From contig OX419335.1 in the NCBI GenBank assembly GCA_948470475.1, positions 39,893,594 to 39,957,593 of the forward strand: DNA of 64,000 bases, in the 5' to 3' direction. The notes beneath the pieces were generated by a model that worked only from the letters and a program-made list of their open reading frames with translations, was not told the origin of the DNA and made no database searches. Positions within the stretch are counted from its first letter, which is position 1, and the number at the start of each line of letters is the position of its first letter. A program made the translations under genes and the position numbers. Source of the DNA: Galaxea fascicularis. Lineage: Eukaryota > Cnidaria > Anthozoa > Scleractinia > Euphylliidae. This document shows positions 20,816 to 32,006 of this stretch, one piece after another.

Positions 20816-23800
20816 CTAAAGATTTAAAGAAATCTCATCATTCGCATCAACCTGACAAATAACTTTATTTATGGACCAAAGATAGCGGACACGGTCAAGC
20901 GGGTCACATTGAATACGTAATTTGATCTCCTTAATTACCATATCAATAATGGCACGGGAATTCAAGTTTTTGTTGCGAAACGTTGCAAAATTACGAGCTT
21001 GCCAAATGCAAAACAAAATAGTTGCAAGAAAATAACGAAAGACGGCAAGACCAGAAGATGAAGAGGGATTAGTGAAGGGAAAAATGACCGAAGAAAAGGA
21101 TAACACAAAAGGAGAATTTAAAAGACGAGAAAGGTAGGGAATAAAATAATTCCAAACGCAAACAATTCTAGGGCAAGAGACAAAACAATGTTTAGTGGAC
21201 TCAACATGAGAGCAAACAGCGCATTGTTCTGAATTAATATAACCCCAAGACTTGAGGTTATGACGCACGCAAACCACATTGTGCAACAGCAACCACAAAA
21301 GATCATTTTTACGATTCTCAATAAGCTTAAGACGGGATTTCCGCCACACCGAAGCCCACCAAAAAATGGGACGGCCAACAACGGACCCCCAGAAAACGGC
21401 AGACTTAGGGACGGCGGACGGGAAATCAAATAACAAAGAATAAATATTCTTACAAGAAAAATCATCAGGCAAAGCACCATGTGAATTAAAAATTCCCCTG
21501 AGATGAAACAAACATTTATTGTAGAAAGAAGAAGGTTCAAAAGAAACAGGAACATTAATAGACGGAAATGAAAATCACGCTTCAAGTTTCATAAGACGAT
21601 TCCCGATAAAGTAGCGAGCCAAATAATGCCACTTTTGAGAACCAAAATTGTCGCAAAGGCTGGACAGACAAGACAAACGAAGACTAATACATTCGGAACG
21701 GAAGTCGACGACACCGAGGCCACCCAAATTCATGGGGGCACAACAGCGCTGCCGACTAACATTTTCCATTTTTCCTCTCCATACAAAAGACCACACAAGA
21801 CGACACACACGTTCACAAACCCAATTAGGGGGCGCGACAATTTTGGCCACGTGCCAAAAGCGACTCGCCCAAAACATTGATAATCATAGCACGGCCTACA
21901 AATGAGAGATCCCTATGTTTCCATAAATTGAGGACTGTTTCCAATTTATCAATTTTGAGCTTTCAATTGTCGGATTCAACTGAAACAAGACCGTTAGAAA
22001 AATAAATACCTAAAATTTTCAATTTCGAAACCCAGGTAAGGCCAAAGGGAGAGGCACCATTTACCCTCCACCTACCAAGCCACATAGCCTCGGACTTGGA
22101 AGTGTTGAGCTTGGCGCCAGACCCTAGCTCATATCGGCGAACAACGTTTAAAAGATTGCAAAGAGAGCGCTCGTTTTTAACAAAAATAGTCGCGTCGTCA
22201 GCATATTGAGAGATTTTAAAGTGGAGGCCACCAGCACCGGGAAGCCGGAAGCCGTCAATATCAATAGATTTCCGAATTTGAGTAGAAAGGATTTCAGAGA
22301 CTAAGACATACAGGAGAGGGGACAGGGGACAACCCTGTCTCACCCCCCTACCGAAAAAAACAGGCGCAGATAAATTACCATTACAAATAATGCGAGAAAA
22401 AACGTTGTTGTAAAAAAGATTCACCCAATTACAAAAAGAAGGACCAAAACCAAATTTCACAAGGGTTTTCATTAAAAATTCATGATCAACACGATTGAAG
22501 GCTTTCTCTTGGTCTAAAGTAACTAGGATACCGGTCTCGTCAGTTTTATCAATCATATCAAGGGTGTCACGTATTAATTGAAGATTAGAAAAAAATTGAT
22601 CGACCCACAACACCGCATGTCTGATCAGCATCAACGATCAAAGACATGACGGGTTTGAGTCGTTCAGTAATGACTTTGGACGCAAGTTTATAGTTTGTGT
22701 TCAGCAATGAAATTGGGCGCCAATTTTTCGGCAATCGTTTATCATCTTTCTTGTATATTAAGCGCAAGAGACCCTCGCGTTGACTATCAGTAAGGGACCT
22801 GAGACGATAACTCTCGTTTAACAGAGAAATGAGAATATCACCAAGGTCCTCCCAAAAAGCGAGATAAAATTCAGTAGAAAGACCATCCAAACCAGGTGAT
22901 TGACCGGTTTGAAGGTCTTTCAGAGCTAAGAAAAGTTCGTCTTTCGTAATTTCACCTTCACAACTGTCGTGATCAGATTTCGAAAGAGAAAACTCAAGAT
23001 CATTAATTAAATCAGCCTGAATCTGCATATCGAGGACATCCTTGGTAAACAGATTCTTGTAAAAATCAATTAAAATAGATTCAATATCAGCTTGTGCAGT
23101 CTTTTCGACACCATCAGAATCTAATAAGGAGACGAACGAATTTTTCTCGGCTTTTTTCTCTTCAAGTTGGAAGAAAAACCTAGATGGTTTCTCTCCCTCC
23201 TCAATCCACTTGGCGCGCGATCGTATTTTACCGCCCTCCGACTCACGTAATACGAGAGACGAGAGGGAACTTTCAAGATTTCTAATTTCAGATGCAATAG
23301 AGTTATCACCAGAAGCATAAGCGTTTTTAGCCCTAATTAAACGATTTGTCAACAAATTGCGTTCACGGTTGGCCGATCGACGCTTTCTTTTTCCATAATT
23401 AATGCAGGAATCACGAATGACAAGTTTTAAATTATCCCACCAATTCCCGAGAGTAGCAAATTCCTTAACACGACTCTTTTGAATGCAAATAACAGAAGAT
23501 AACATCTTACAGAACTCATTATCAGACAAAAGAGACGTGTTAAATTTCCAAATACTGTTTCGGGGTCGCGCAAGACCATCAGTAGATAAATTTAAAATAA
23601 CAAAATCGTGATCGGAGAGAGGACACGGCAAAACATTTACGAAACAATTGGCTCTAACAAAAAAACGGGATAATAAGAAACGGTCTAGACAAGACGCTTG
23701 CGTATAGCCGGCGTTAGCCCAGGTGTAGCATACTCCACGTGGATTTTGTTTACGCCAAACATCAATAAAAAAAAGATCGTTCCTAAAAGCGCGAAGCATT

Positions 23801-24282
23801 GATTTATCCGGTAAAGATCCATCAGCAGCATTTAAGCGATCAAGAGAGTTGTCAATGCAATTGAAATCACCTGCGACAACGCGAATAGGGGATAGAAAAT
23901 GAGTGTGGAGTTGATCAAAAAAAGCCTTACGATCAGAAACAGTATTTGGTGCATAAATATTTACTATACTAAACCGAATAGACCCGATGAGCACTAATAC
24001 ACTTAGAATGCGACCATGAGAATAAAAAATGTAACGTAGAATCTCACCCTGGAATTTTGGGGAGGTAAGCAGGCCTACACCCGCAGATTTACCTCGCCCA
24101 AAAGACCAATAACAAGAACCGCTCCATTTGCGAGAAATGAAATCAGCTTGAGATTTAGAACAAACATGTGTCTCTTATAATAATATTAAATCAAAATCAG
24201 AACGAGGTAACTCATGAAATACAGAATCGCGCTTGGCGGGGGTGATTAATCCCCGCACATTAAGAGAAGCAATTTTCAACAT
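20816..24282 (-). pseudogene. Element C ORF2 (APE endonuclease and RT)
   Basis: The start is at 24282 (MLKIASLNVRGLITPAKRDS), ten bases after the ORF1 stop. In the endonuclease a TAA replaces the Gln of the QET box (LILL, stop, ETHVC, about 24178). From 23994 a long frame holds NIYAPN, VVAGDFNCID, CLDRFLL and SDHDFVIL. It continues through SRAKWIEEGEKPSRFFFQLE to the RT fingers (KLPKNWRPISLLNTNYKLAS-type). Near 22610 a frameshift precedes LDQEKAFNRVD, GVRQGCPLSPLLY and YADDATIFVK (about 22200). Further shifts occur near 21960 and 21580. The C-terminus has CAVCSHVESTKHCFVSC and ends at 20816. The few breaks make this a fairly young copy that is nevertheless inactive. Confidence 0.88.
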
Positions 24283-24292
24283 TTAGTGCTCA

Positions 24293-25894
24293 TCAACGCC
24301 TATATCGGACTTCAGTCCAACTGGACTCTTCGGACGAATCCGAGGAGTGATCGCGATGGCGGTCACGGCGGGGCCTAGACCGATCTTGATCATTGTCATA
24401 GGAGCTGTCACGCTCCCGGCGGCGATCACGGTCACGATGGCGGGAAGAATCCCGACCACGCTCCCGATCCTGATCGCGATAGCCGTTACGAGAGCGATCT
24501 GGCTCGCTCGACTCGCGCGCGGCCAGAACCCCGCTCACGCCGGCGATCCTCCTCGTGCCGAGCGCGCTTACTGTTGGTGTCATGCGATGAATCACGATGT
24601 GAAGATCTGCGATCATCATGTGAGCGATCCGATGTTCTTCTCTTCTCAGGACGGTCCCGGGTCTTGGCGGTTTCTTCAGACTGTCGAGGTTCAGTAGACT
24701 TTTCCGCACGGCTGGATTTTGATACGGCATTTAGCTGTACCTTCTGTGTGCTCTGAGCCCGAAACAGCAGATTTAGAGGAACGGTTTCCACTAGAAGTTT
24801 CTGAACGTCGCGGCGCCGAAACTGCGGTAGCATAACTAGCAGGTTTTTCGGAAGTGGTAGTTTTGGCAACATCTGAATAAAGAGATCTCGATGGTTGAGA
24901 GGTAAAATTAACAGCATATACCACATACGGGCACTCACGAACAACGTGAAAAGAGCTTTCACAGACAGAACACAATTTGGGCTCCAAACAATCTTCAAAC
25001 CGGTGACCAGGCTGTTCACAATTAAAACAACGCACAGACTGACATGACGCAGCAAAATGGTCAATGACCAATTCCATCACAATTATAACAGACAGTACTA
25101 GAACATGCTTTAGCTTGATGGTCGTGGCAATGACATCTGCGACAAGTAGGAGGCTGGCCAGAAACGAAACGCATGAATGAAGGGATATGCTTATTGAGAC
25201 GACTAAAACAAAAGGTGCGATTTCCATTATGAATGCTTGGATGATTCTGCATAGACGAACGACGATGAGACTCAATATTACCATAACGTGACAAACGATG
25301 AGCGATAGCTTCATTGGAAAGTTCATACGGTGCATCATAAACAGCGACATAAACACGACGATTAAAACGAGGAACAAGGTTACTATTAGAAGCTTGACGA
25401 CGAGATACGAACGAAGACTTTTTAAGGAAAATGTTGCGATTAGAATTAGTAGATAAGGTGATATAGGTATGTCCAGCCGAGTTGCGCTGCAAACATTTAA
25501 CATCTGTAGGACGAAGGCCATATGAAGAAATTTCGGAAAATATATCTTCAGATGAAATGCTGGTATCTTGTAGAAAAAAGTAAGCAGTACAAGGACGGTC
25601 AGGAAGGTGATTATCAAAGGTATAATTATCATGCTCAAAGGACGAACGGCCAGCAGGAGGGTGGAGTTCAAGTAAATTAGCAAGGCGGTCATCAATAATA
25701 TTCAGCTCATCAACATCAGGAATCAGGGCGGTGTTAATATCAGGATCTCTGGCAGCGTCGGAGTATGAGACATGTGCAGCAGGTGCAGAGGTTTCCATGG
25801 TTGCAGAAATAACAGCAGTAGAATCTTGAGCAGCATCAGTGGTTTCCATAGTTTCAGTATCAACACGATCGGACCACGAAACGGCAGACATCAA
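24293..25894 (-). pseudogene. Element C ORF1: D-type N-terminus fused to E-type C-terminus
   Basis: The N-terminal 277 residues (25894-25061) are of D type: VSYSDAARDPDINTALIPDV, PCTAYFFLQDTSISSEDIF, YDAPYELSNEAIAHRLSRYG and the first knuckle CRRCHCHDHQAKAC. The second knuckle starts in D style (CYNCDGIGH) and stops at 25061. In another frame the sequence then continues in E style with CFNCEQPGHRFEDC and CSVCESSFHVVREC. The E-type RS/RD-rich tail follows with another frameshift near 24500, ending at 24293 (WTEVRYRR). The junction lies in the zinc-knuckle codons and shifts the frame, so no full protein is made. Confidence 0.85.
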
Positions 25895-26014
25895 TCAAAA
25901 AACAATAAAACTTATCAAATATAATGGGGGGGGGGAGAGGCAAAGCCAATCCCCCTGGAAAAATTCTTAACTTATTTTTCGGAAACCGAAAAAATACGAA
26001 GACACCACGACCTT

Positions 26015-26044
26015 TTGATCTTAGCCAAAAGGCCGAGAAGCGAT
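26015..26044 (-). pseudogene. U2: U2 snRNA 5' part (nt 1-30)
   Basis: The minus strand reads ATCGCTTCTCGGCCTTTTGG and then CTAAGATCAA, identical to U2 nt 1-30, followed by the 5' leader of element C. About 57 bases of normal U2 upstream sequence precede it, then the truncated U1. Confidence 0.92.
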
Positions 26045-26100
26045 GGCGAACAAGTTCGCTGAGGCTTGGGTGATTGTTGTCTCCTACCCTCGAGATATGG

Positions 26101-26168
26101 TGGTCCCCACTACCAGAAATTATACGCTCGAGTTACCCACATTTGGGGTTATCGCAACGGTCAACCCA

Positions 26169-26215
<47 letters not shown>

Positions 26216-26243
26216 ATCACAGTACCTCCCACGTCAGGTAAGT
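26101..26243 (-). pseudogene. U1: U1 snRNA from nt 3 to about nt 144, 3' end lost
   Basis: The minus strand reads ACTTACCTGACGTGGGAGG and then most of U1, including stem-loop II with ATTGCACTTC and the region with GAGCGTATAATTTCTGG. It ends at GGTAGTGGGGACC, inside stem-loop IV, and is fused there to U2 upstream sequence (CACCATATC). Nt 1-2 are replaced by the 3' end of element B. It cannot make U1. Confidence 0.92.
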
Positions 26244-26263
26244 TTTTTGTGTTTAAGGCAAAA

Positions 26264-26298
26264 GGCAGCCCCCCAGTAGGGTGAGTGCAATGGCTGCC
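26264..26298 (-). promoter_or_regulatory. 3' UTR hairpin with U1A-type ATTGCAC loop (element B)
   Basis: On the minus strand GGCAGCC pairs with GGCTGCC. The enclosed sequence starts directly with ATTGCACTCA, followed by CCC TACT GGG, which can form a second small stem. In U1 stem-loop II the protein U1A binds AUUGCACUCC placed directly after a stem. Element A has the same arrangement (31898-31933). Function as a U1A-like site is inferred. Confidence 0.6.
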
Positions 26299-26361
26299 AG
26301 ACTATGTACTAATGAGAACATTCGCCATAAACGAGAGGTGCACCAGCTCGTCAAACGTCAC

Positions 26362-26378
26362 TGAGGAATCGAACCTCA
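26362..26378 (-). promoter_or_regulatory. T-arm-like hairpin in element B 3' UTR
   Basis: Minus strand: stem TGAGG / CCTCA around the seven-base loop TTCGATT. This is the exact layout of a tRNA T arm. Element A has CGGGG / CCCCG with loop TTCGACT at the same relative position, so the stem is conserved by paired changes. Confidence 0.65.
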
Positions 26379-26579
26379 CCCTCTACAAACACGGAACAAA
26401 CAAAAAAGGACAAACACAGGACTGGAGAACAAGCTAAAAAACGCGGGAGGAACTACGGACAAACACAGAACGAACAAACCCCAGTACAACCAACGAAGGC
26501 GACCAGGGGCAACAAACAAACAACCAAAGAGGGAAGCCCAGTACAACCAATAAAGGCGACCAAGGGCATACCAATACAA

Positions 26580-29500
26580 TCACAACCAAACAACCAAACG
26601 AGAATCCACAATAGAAGCCACCGAACCACGAGCACCCCATTGACGAACAAAAAACCGACGACGACAAGGGGAAACAAAGCGACGGAAAAACAACGGTAAA
26701 TGAAAACGCACACGAGCTTTAGCAGACTCAATTATATCAATCACAGAAGGACGAACACCACGGAAACGGAAATCATTTCGAGCAGACCAGATAAGAAATT
26801 TGCACACACCAAGCAGATACACAAAAAAACGAGGAACACAGCGAAGCTCATCACCAGAAAAACCAAATAAAACATGACGAAGAAGCAAGGTAGGACAAAA
26901 CGGAGAAGCAGTAAACATCAAAGACTGAACCCAAGAAAGAACACTAACAGCCAAAGGACAGGAAAAAAAGAGATGATCAGATGACTCAACAGGAAACACA
27001 CAAAAACAATCAGTAGCAAGATCATAACCAAAAGAGGCAAGGCGATCCGCTGTATACAGAACACCATGCGCAAGCTTCCAATTAATGTCAAAATAAAAAA
27101 GCTGACGCCAAGTAGAAGACCAATACAGGGAGCCAAAAACAGGGAAAAACTTAGACACACAATGGGGGGGACGACAACGTTCGGACAAAAGATACAGATA
27201 GGTGGACTTAGTAGTAATGGAACTAACAGGGCAAAAATCAATACCAACACCAATACCAAGAGAAGAGGAGGAGAAAGAACCCTTACAAACAACCCACGCA
27301 GACAACAAGGCAGAATAAAAAGTTGGCAACCGATCCAGACGAAGGGCAGAAGGACAGGAAAAAACAACATGGGGAGACAAACCAAAAACCGACGAACACC
27401 AAAAAATAAGGAAGGATACCCAAGAGGAAGGAGGAACCAAAAAACGACGCACCCACTGAACATGCAACGCCCAAACTTTACATTGAAGATCAACAACCGA
27501 AAAACCACCCTCACAATAAGGTTGGGTAACTACACTTCGAGCAACTAGATCACGCTTACCACTCCAAAAAAACTTAAACACTAAAGAATTAAGTTCAGAA
27601 ATAACCCAAGAAGGAACATGAATCAAGGATGCTACATACCAAACACGAGACAAGGCCAGGGCATTGATGACCAAAGCCTTACCCCGAAGAGACAACAAAC
27701 GCTGACGCCAGGAGTTAAGAACATTTTCAACTGCCATAATACGAGGACGCCAATTAACTTCTTCAAGATTACCCGGACCAATATACACACCCAACACTTT
27801 GACTTTAACAGAAGACCACGAAATAGCAACAGGAGAATCGACCCTGCCATTCCAAGAACCAAGCCAAAGACCTTCACATTTAGAAAAATTAAGCTTAGCA
27901 CCAGAACCCAATTCATATAATTTGTAAACTTCAAAAACCTCAGAAATAGCCAAATCAGAACAGAGAATCAGGAAAGTATCATCCGCATATTGAGAAGTAC
28001 AGGGCAGAACTGAAGAAAAACCAGGAAGGGAAAGACCAGTGATACGAGAATTAGCACGAACGTTACAGGCCAAAACCTCCGCAACTAAAATGTACAAAAG
28101 GGGAGACAAGGGACAACCCTGCCGCACTCCGCGAGTCAAAAAAAAAAGAAGACAAATATCCATTAACATTAACAGAACTAGTAACACCAGTGTAAAACAA
28201 AGTCACCCAATCAACAAAAGACGAACCAAAACCCATAACATGAAGAGTACGTTTAAGAAAATCCCAGTCCACTCGATCAAAGGCTTTCTCTTGATCAAGA
28301 GACAGGATAGCAGCAGGAACACCAGAACAACAACAAAAATCAACCACATCCCTTAAAAAAGCTACGTTTTCACCAATGAAACGACCCGGAATACCACAAG
28401 ACTGATCACGATTGACAACCAAATGAATAACACGCAAAAGACGAGCGGCAACAGCACGAGAGGCGATCTTATAATCAACATTTAAAAGCGTAATAGGGCG
28501 CCAATTATGAGGGTCCAAACGATCATTCTTTTTAAAAGACAATGAAATAACACCATGACGCTGAGAACGAGAAAGGGAACCATAGAAAAGAGCAGAATTA
28601 AGAACCGCAACAAGATCAACACCAAGAATATTCCAAAACCGTAAATAAAATTCCATTGGAAACTCATCTGAACCAGGAAAGGGCAGCATAACATTCTTCT
28701 ACAGAAAGAAGACCCTCACAACAGGCACTCTGATCAACAGACAAAGACGACGCCACATGAGAAAGGAGAAGATCCCTTGCTTCAACATCACAAGGAGAAG
28801 CAGAAAAGAGATCAGAATAAAAAGAACGAAAAACTTCACAAAGACCATCTTTATCAGAGACCAAAGAACCGTCCACAGACCTGAGGGCAGAAATGTGACG
28901 ATCCACAGAACGCTTTTTCTCCAAACGAAAAAAATAAGGAGAAGACGTTTCCCCCTGCTCAACCCACTTGGCCCGTGAATGAACTTGAGCACCACGAGCA
29001 GCCTCCAAATCAAATTGCTTAAGGCGTGCCAGGAAAGAGCGATACGTACCAATTAAAGACAAAGAGCCCGAATCAACTTTAGCTTTAAGGAAATCAACAA
29101 GCCGGGACAACATAGAACGTTCCTGACGCTTAGAAGAATTACGACGATTACAAAAATCAATAGTAAGACCTTTTAAATGGGATTTACCTTCATCCCACCA
29201 CGGAGTGAGAGTGGCAAAAACAGGCTTACGAGACTGCCACGAAGACCAAAAGGAAGAAACTAAAGAGACATACTCATCATCAGACAACACTGACACATTA
29301 AATTTCCACAAACCAGGGCCAGGAGGGATAACATCAGGAATAGAAAAAGACATCAGCAAACCACAATGATCAGAAAAGGGACACGCATGAATCTCACAAG
29401 AAACAACATGCAGGACCCAAGCAAAAGGAACACCAAAAAAATCAATATGAGAAGCACAGGAATGATCCCATCTAGCCCAAGTAAAACTTGAAACAGAAGG

Positions 29501-30055
29501 ATGTAGATAACGCCAAATGTCCACAACACAACAAGAATCAAACAAACGACTCAAAGAAACAGAGCTCTCTCTAGACGTATCATCCGGAGAAGAGCCCACA
29601 CGATCAACAAGACGGTCAAAAACTGCATTAAAATCTCCAGCAAGCAAAGTGGGAGAAGCAGGATCAATTTTAGAAACAACATCATCAAAAAAGGAATCAC
29701 GCGCAGGGTTACGGTTAGGAGCATACATGGAACAAGCACGAAAAGAAGAACCACAATAAGAAAATTCACCCATGACAAAACGACCCTCGGAATCACACCA
29801 AGAACGCAAAAGGGTCAAAGACGGACGACACAAGATCAAAGTGCTACAAGAACGAGACAAAAAAAAGGAACCAACATAAGAAAAACCCGAACTACGAAAC
29901 CAAGAAGCACACTCACTCTCCGAAGAGCAGTGAGTTTCCTGAACAAAAACAAGATGCACAGAATCAGAAAGAGACCGAAGCCATTGCAAAAAACCCAACC
30001 TCTTGTCAGAAGAACGTACACCATTAATATTAATGGAAACGGCAGTAAGAGCCAT
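26580..30055 (-). pseudogene. Element B ORF2 (APE endonuclease and RT), two breaks
   Basis: ORF2 starts at 30055 (MALTAVSININGVRSSDKRL), about 32 bases after the ORF1 stop. The endonuclease has FVQETHCS, YAPNRNP, LAGDFNAVFD, HIDFF and SDHCGLLM. The linker reads HSRAKWVEQGETSSPYFFRL. Near 28690 a short deletion and frameshift remove the end of the connecting loop before PFPGSDEFPMEFY. The RT fingers (DPHNWRPITLLNVDYKIAS) and LDQEKAFDRVD follow. A T-run frameshift near 28145 precedes GVRQGCPLSPLLYIL and YADDTFLI (about 27990). The C-terminus has a Cys/His segment (FCVFPVESSDHLFFSCPL) and stops at 26580. Only two breaks suggest a recent copy. Confidence 0.88.
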
Positions 30056-30089
30056 GAGGAAGAGGACAAAAAAGAAAACAGACAATAAA

Positions 30090-31589
30090 CTACTTAGGCA
30101 CAATAGGACGAGAACCAGGTCTAAGGACATCAACCAAACGATGAGCAAGAGGAGCAAAAGAATGCTTAAAAGAAACCACAGGTGTAGACCGCGTCTTCTT
30201 CCTAGCCAAAGGGTCCGAAACAACAGGAACATCCCCAGAGCCAGAGGCAGAAAAACCAGCCTCCTCCCTAGCTACCTGGTCCTCCCACGAAGAGGGAGGC
30301 TCACTATCATTATCCGCGTGACGTTTACGACCCTTATGCGGTTCAACCTCCATAACAGATTCCAATTCTCCAGAACCATTAGTCAAATCCTCCGACTGAA
30401 CCTCCTCCAGCAAACATTGATCCGCACCAGAAAACCCCTTCCTAACAGAAGACCGCTTAGGAGCAACTTGATGGGGAGCGACTTGCGCAGAAGTATTGGT
30501 CACACCACGAAGAGCATTAACATTATCTCTATTTTTACCTAAGTTCCCCTTATGAGGTTGTTTACCTTTTTTGGTTTTATTGTCATTACTAGGTTTGGTT
30601 ACTGCATTATTCTTATTACATTTACTACGAGTAACTACTTCACTTCTTAGACTACTACTATTTTGATCACTAATTATTTCATTTCTATTATCACCATTAC
30701 TAGCAGTAATTAACTCATTATCATCACTACGTTGATTATCATTAACACATTGGGCATCACCAGAACCAGAACACCCAACACCAACAGGAGCAACATCACT
30801 AGCTGATACCCCAGAGGTACCAGAAACCACGGGAGCCAGAACAGACTGACTCTGACTGTCGACCTCGTCCAGTTGATTATCACGCGTATCCACTAAATCA
30901 ACATCCCTTGTAGGATCATCAAGACTCCGAGCAAACTGCACTAAATTATCATGAGAATCCGATCTGCCAGGATGCACCACCTCGGACCAAGTCCGAGGAA
31001 CAGTAGGGCAATCACGCACCAGATGACCCGGCTGGAAACATTTTCGGCACTTGCCCTTGATGGGGCAATTCTTAGCAATATGCCCTGTTTCCTTACAAAT
31101 ATCACATTCGGGCACTTGTCCATAGTAAGCAATCTTAACCTCATAATTGTTAACAACAATGTTACGAGGAATTGGCCTTGAAAGAATCATAGATACCGTG
31201 CGAACCCCATCACAAACCCCCTCTAAATGAGTCCAGTGACGTAAACTGACATCAAAAACTTCACCATACAACCCAAGCGCGTCCTTAAGAACATTATCGT
31301 TAGCCTCAAAGGGGTAATTGTACACAAGAACTTTCAGTTGACGAGGGCCATCCTCGCGCACTTCACAACTAACACCATCTAAAACAACAGCTTGGTGCTG
31401 CAAAACATGATGCTTGGCCTCTTCACAGTCAAAGGTAACCTTTGCAATATGACCAACAAATTGAACAGCACACACAATCAAATCTGGAAAATGCTCTACA
31501 AGAAGAGTAGAAACTTGAGCACGAGTGTGGGACGCAGTGAAACCGGACACATTAACGGCAATAGTGCGCCGAAAATCAGATCGAACCAT
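30090..31589 (-). CDS. Element B ORF1 protein, intact, 499 aa (RRM-like, two CCHC knuckles)
   Basis: This is the RNA-binding ORF1 protein of the U1-targeted element, with an intact frame of 499 residues. Residues 8-80 and 85-155 look like two RRM-like blocks (VLVYNYPFEANDNVLKDAL, then LYGEVFDVSLRHW). They are followed by two zinc knuckles, C162-C165-H170-C175 and C181-C184-H189-C194. The second half is rich in Ser, Asn, Asp and Lys without clear domains and ends RPGSRPIVPK. U2-type ORF1s have three knuckles, so this family differs in layout. The start at 31589 (MVRSDFRRTIAVNV) is the first ATG after a leader of about 270 bases. Confidence 0.85.
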   Translation of the reverse strand: MVRSDFRRTIAVNVSGFTASHTRAQVSTLLVEHFPDLIVCAVQFVGHIAKVTFDCEEAKHHVLQHQAVVLDGVSCEVREDGPRQLKVLVYNYPFEANDNVLKDALGLYGEVFDVSLRHWTHLEGVCDGVRTVSMILSRPIPRNIVVNNYEVKIAYYGQVPECDICKETGHIAKNCPIKGKCRKCFQPGHLVRDCPTVPRTWSEVVHPGRSDSHDNLVQFARSLDDPTRDVDLVDTRDNQLDEVDSQSQSVLAPVVSGTSGVSASDVAPVGVGCSGSGDAQCVNDNQRSDDNELITASNGDNRNEIISDQNSSSLRSEVVTRSKCNKNNAVTKPSNDNKTKKGKQPHKGNLGKNRDNVNALRGVTNTSAQVAPHQVAPKRSSVRKGFSGADQCLLEEVQSEDLTNGSGELESVMEVEPHKGRKRHADNDSEPPSSWEDQVAREEAGFSASGSGDVPVVSDPLARKKTRSTPVVSFKHSFAPLAHRLVDVLRPGSRPIVPK

Positions 31590-31860
31590 AACGACACCAG
31601 AAGTAAGCCTAAAAGGCTAGAAAAAGAAAGGGCAAAATAGCCCAGAAAAAAGAGAGGTAACGCGCCCGGACAAGGCCAAACTATCAAACCAGTGAAAGCC
31701 GGCCCGCCGGGTAAAACGGCGCGGGAAAGGGAGCGCAAAAAAAGACAAGCAAAAGAGACCAAAGACCCAGCAAGAAAAATACTCACAAAAAATCCCTGAA
31801 CTTCGGTGAAGATCGTCCCACAAGGCTATGAAGGCATCCGAACATGGACCGTTAGCAGTT

Positions 31861-31877
31861 TCCCGCGTCAGGTAGGT
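31861..31877 (-). other. U1 nt 3-19 between elements A and B (target-site copy)
   Basis: Seventeen bases of U1 with one change (ACCTACC for ACTTACC) lie between the 3' end of A and the 5' end of B. They serve as the downstream target copy for A and the upstream copy for B. Confidence 0.88.
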
Positions 31878-31897
31878 TTATTGTATTTAAGGCGAAC

Positions 31898-31933
31898 GGG
31901 TCGCCCCCCAGTAGGGTGAGTGCAATGGCTCCC
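31898..31933 (-). promoter_or_regulatory. 3' UTR hairpin with ATTGCAC loop (element A)
   Basis: GGG-A-GCC pairs with GGC-GA-CCC, enclosing ATTGCACTCACCCTACTGGG. The loop is identical to that of B while the stem bases differ partly and still pair, apart from a small bulge. Confidence 0.6.
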
Positions 31934-32006
31934 AGACGATACGTCTACCCCCACCATAAGGGTGGGTTCGCCAAAAACTGAGGGGCACCAGGCCGCCAAA
32001 CATTGC

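Larger units (their letters stand above)
20299..26014 (-). mobile_element. Element C: U2-inserted chimeric retrotransposon (about 5.7 kb)
   Basis: C interrupts a U2 gene after nt 30 (26015) and rejoins it at nt 39 (20297), so about 8 bp of target were lost rather than duplicated. The layout is 5' leader (26014-25895), ORF1, ORF2 and a 3' UTR of about 517 bases. The leader and the first half of ORF1 resemble element D. The rest of ORF1, ORF2 and the 3' end resemble element E. The 3' UTR has two hairpin repeats (about 20641-20676 and 20744-20777) and a terminal hairpin CAGTGGCC / GGCCACTG (about 20326-20345). Confidence 0.9.
26244..31860 (-). mobile_element. Element B: U1-targeted non-LTR retrotransposon (about 5.6 kb)
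   Basis: B is flanked by U1 nt 3-19 on both sides: 31861-31877 (one mismatch) and 26227-26243 (one mismatch). The 17-bp target copy reads ACTTACCTGACGCGGGA in the intact gene. B has a leader (31860-31590), ORF1, ORF2 and a 336-base 3' UTR. The 3' UTR holds two copies of a small hairpin shared with U2 elements (26479-26510, 26537-26567), a T-arm-like hairpin (26362-26378) and a hairpin with ATTGCAC (26264-26298). It ends in an A-rich run directly at U1 nt 3. Confidence 0.9.
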
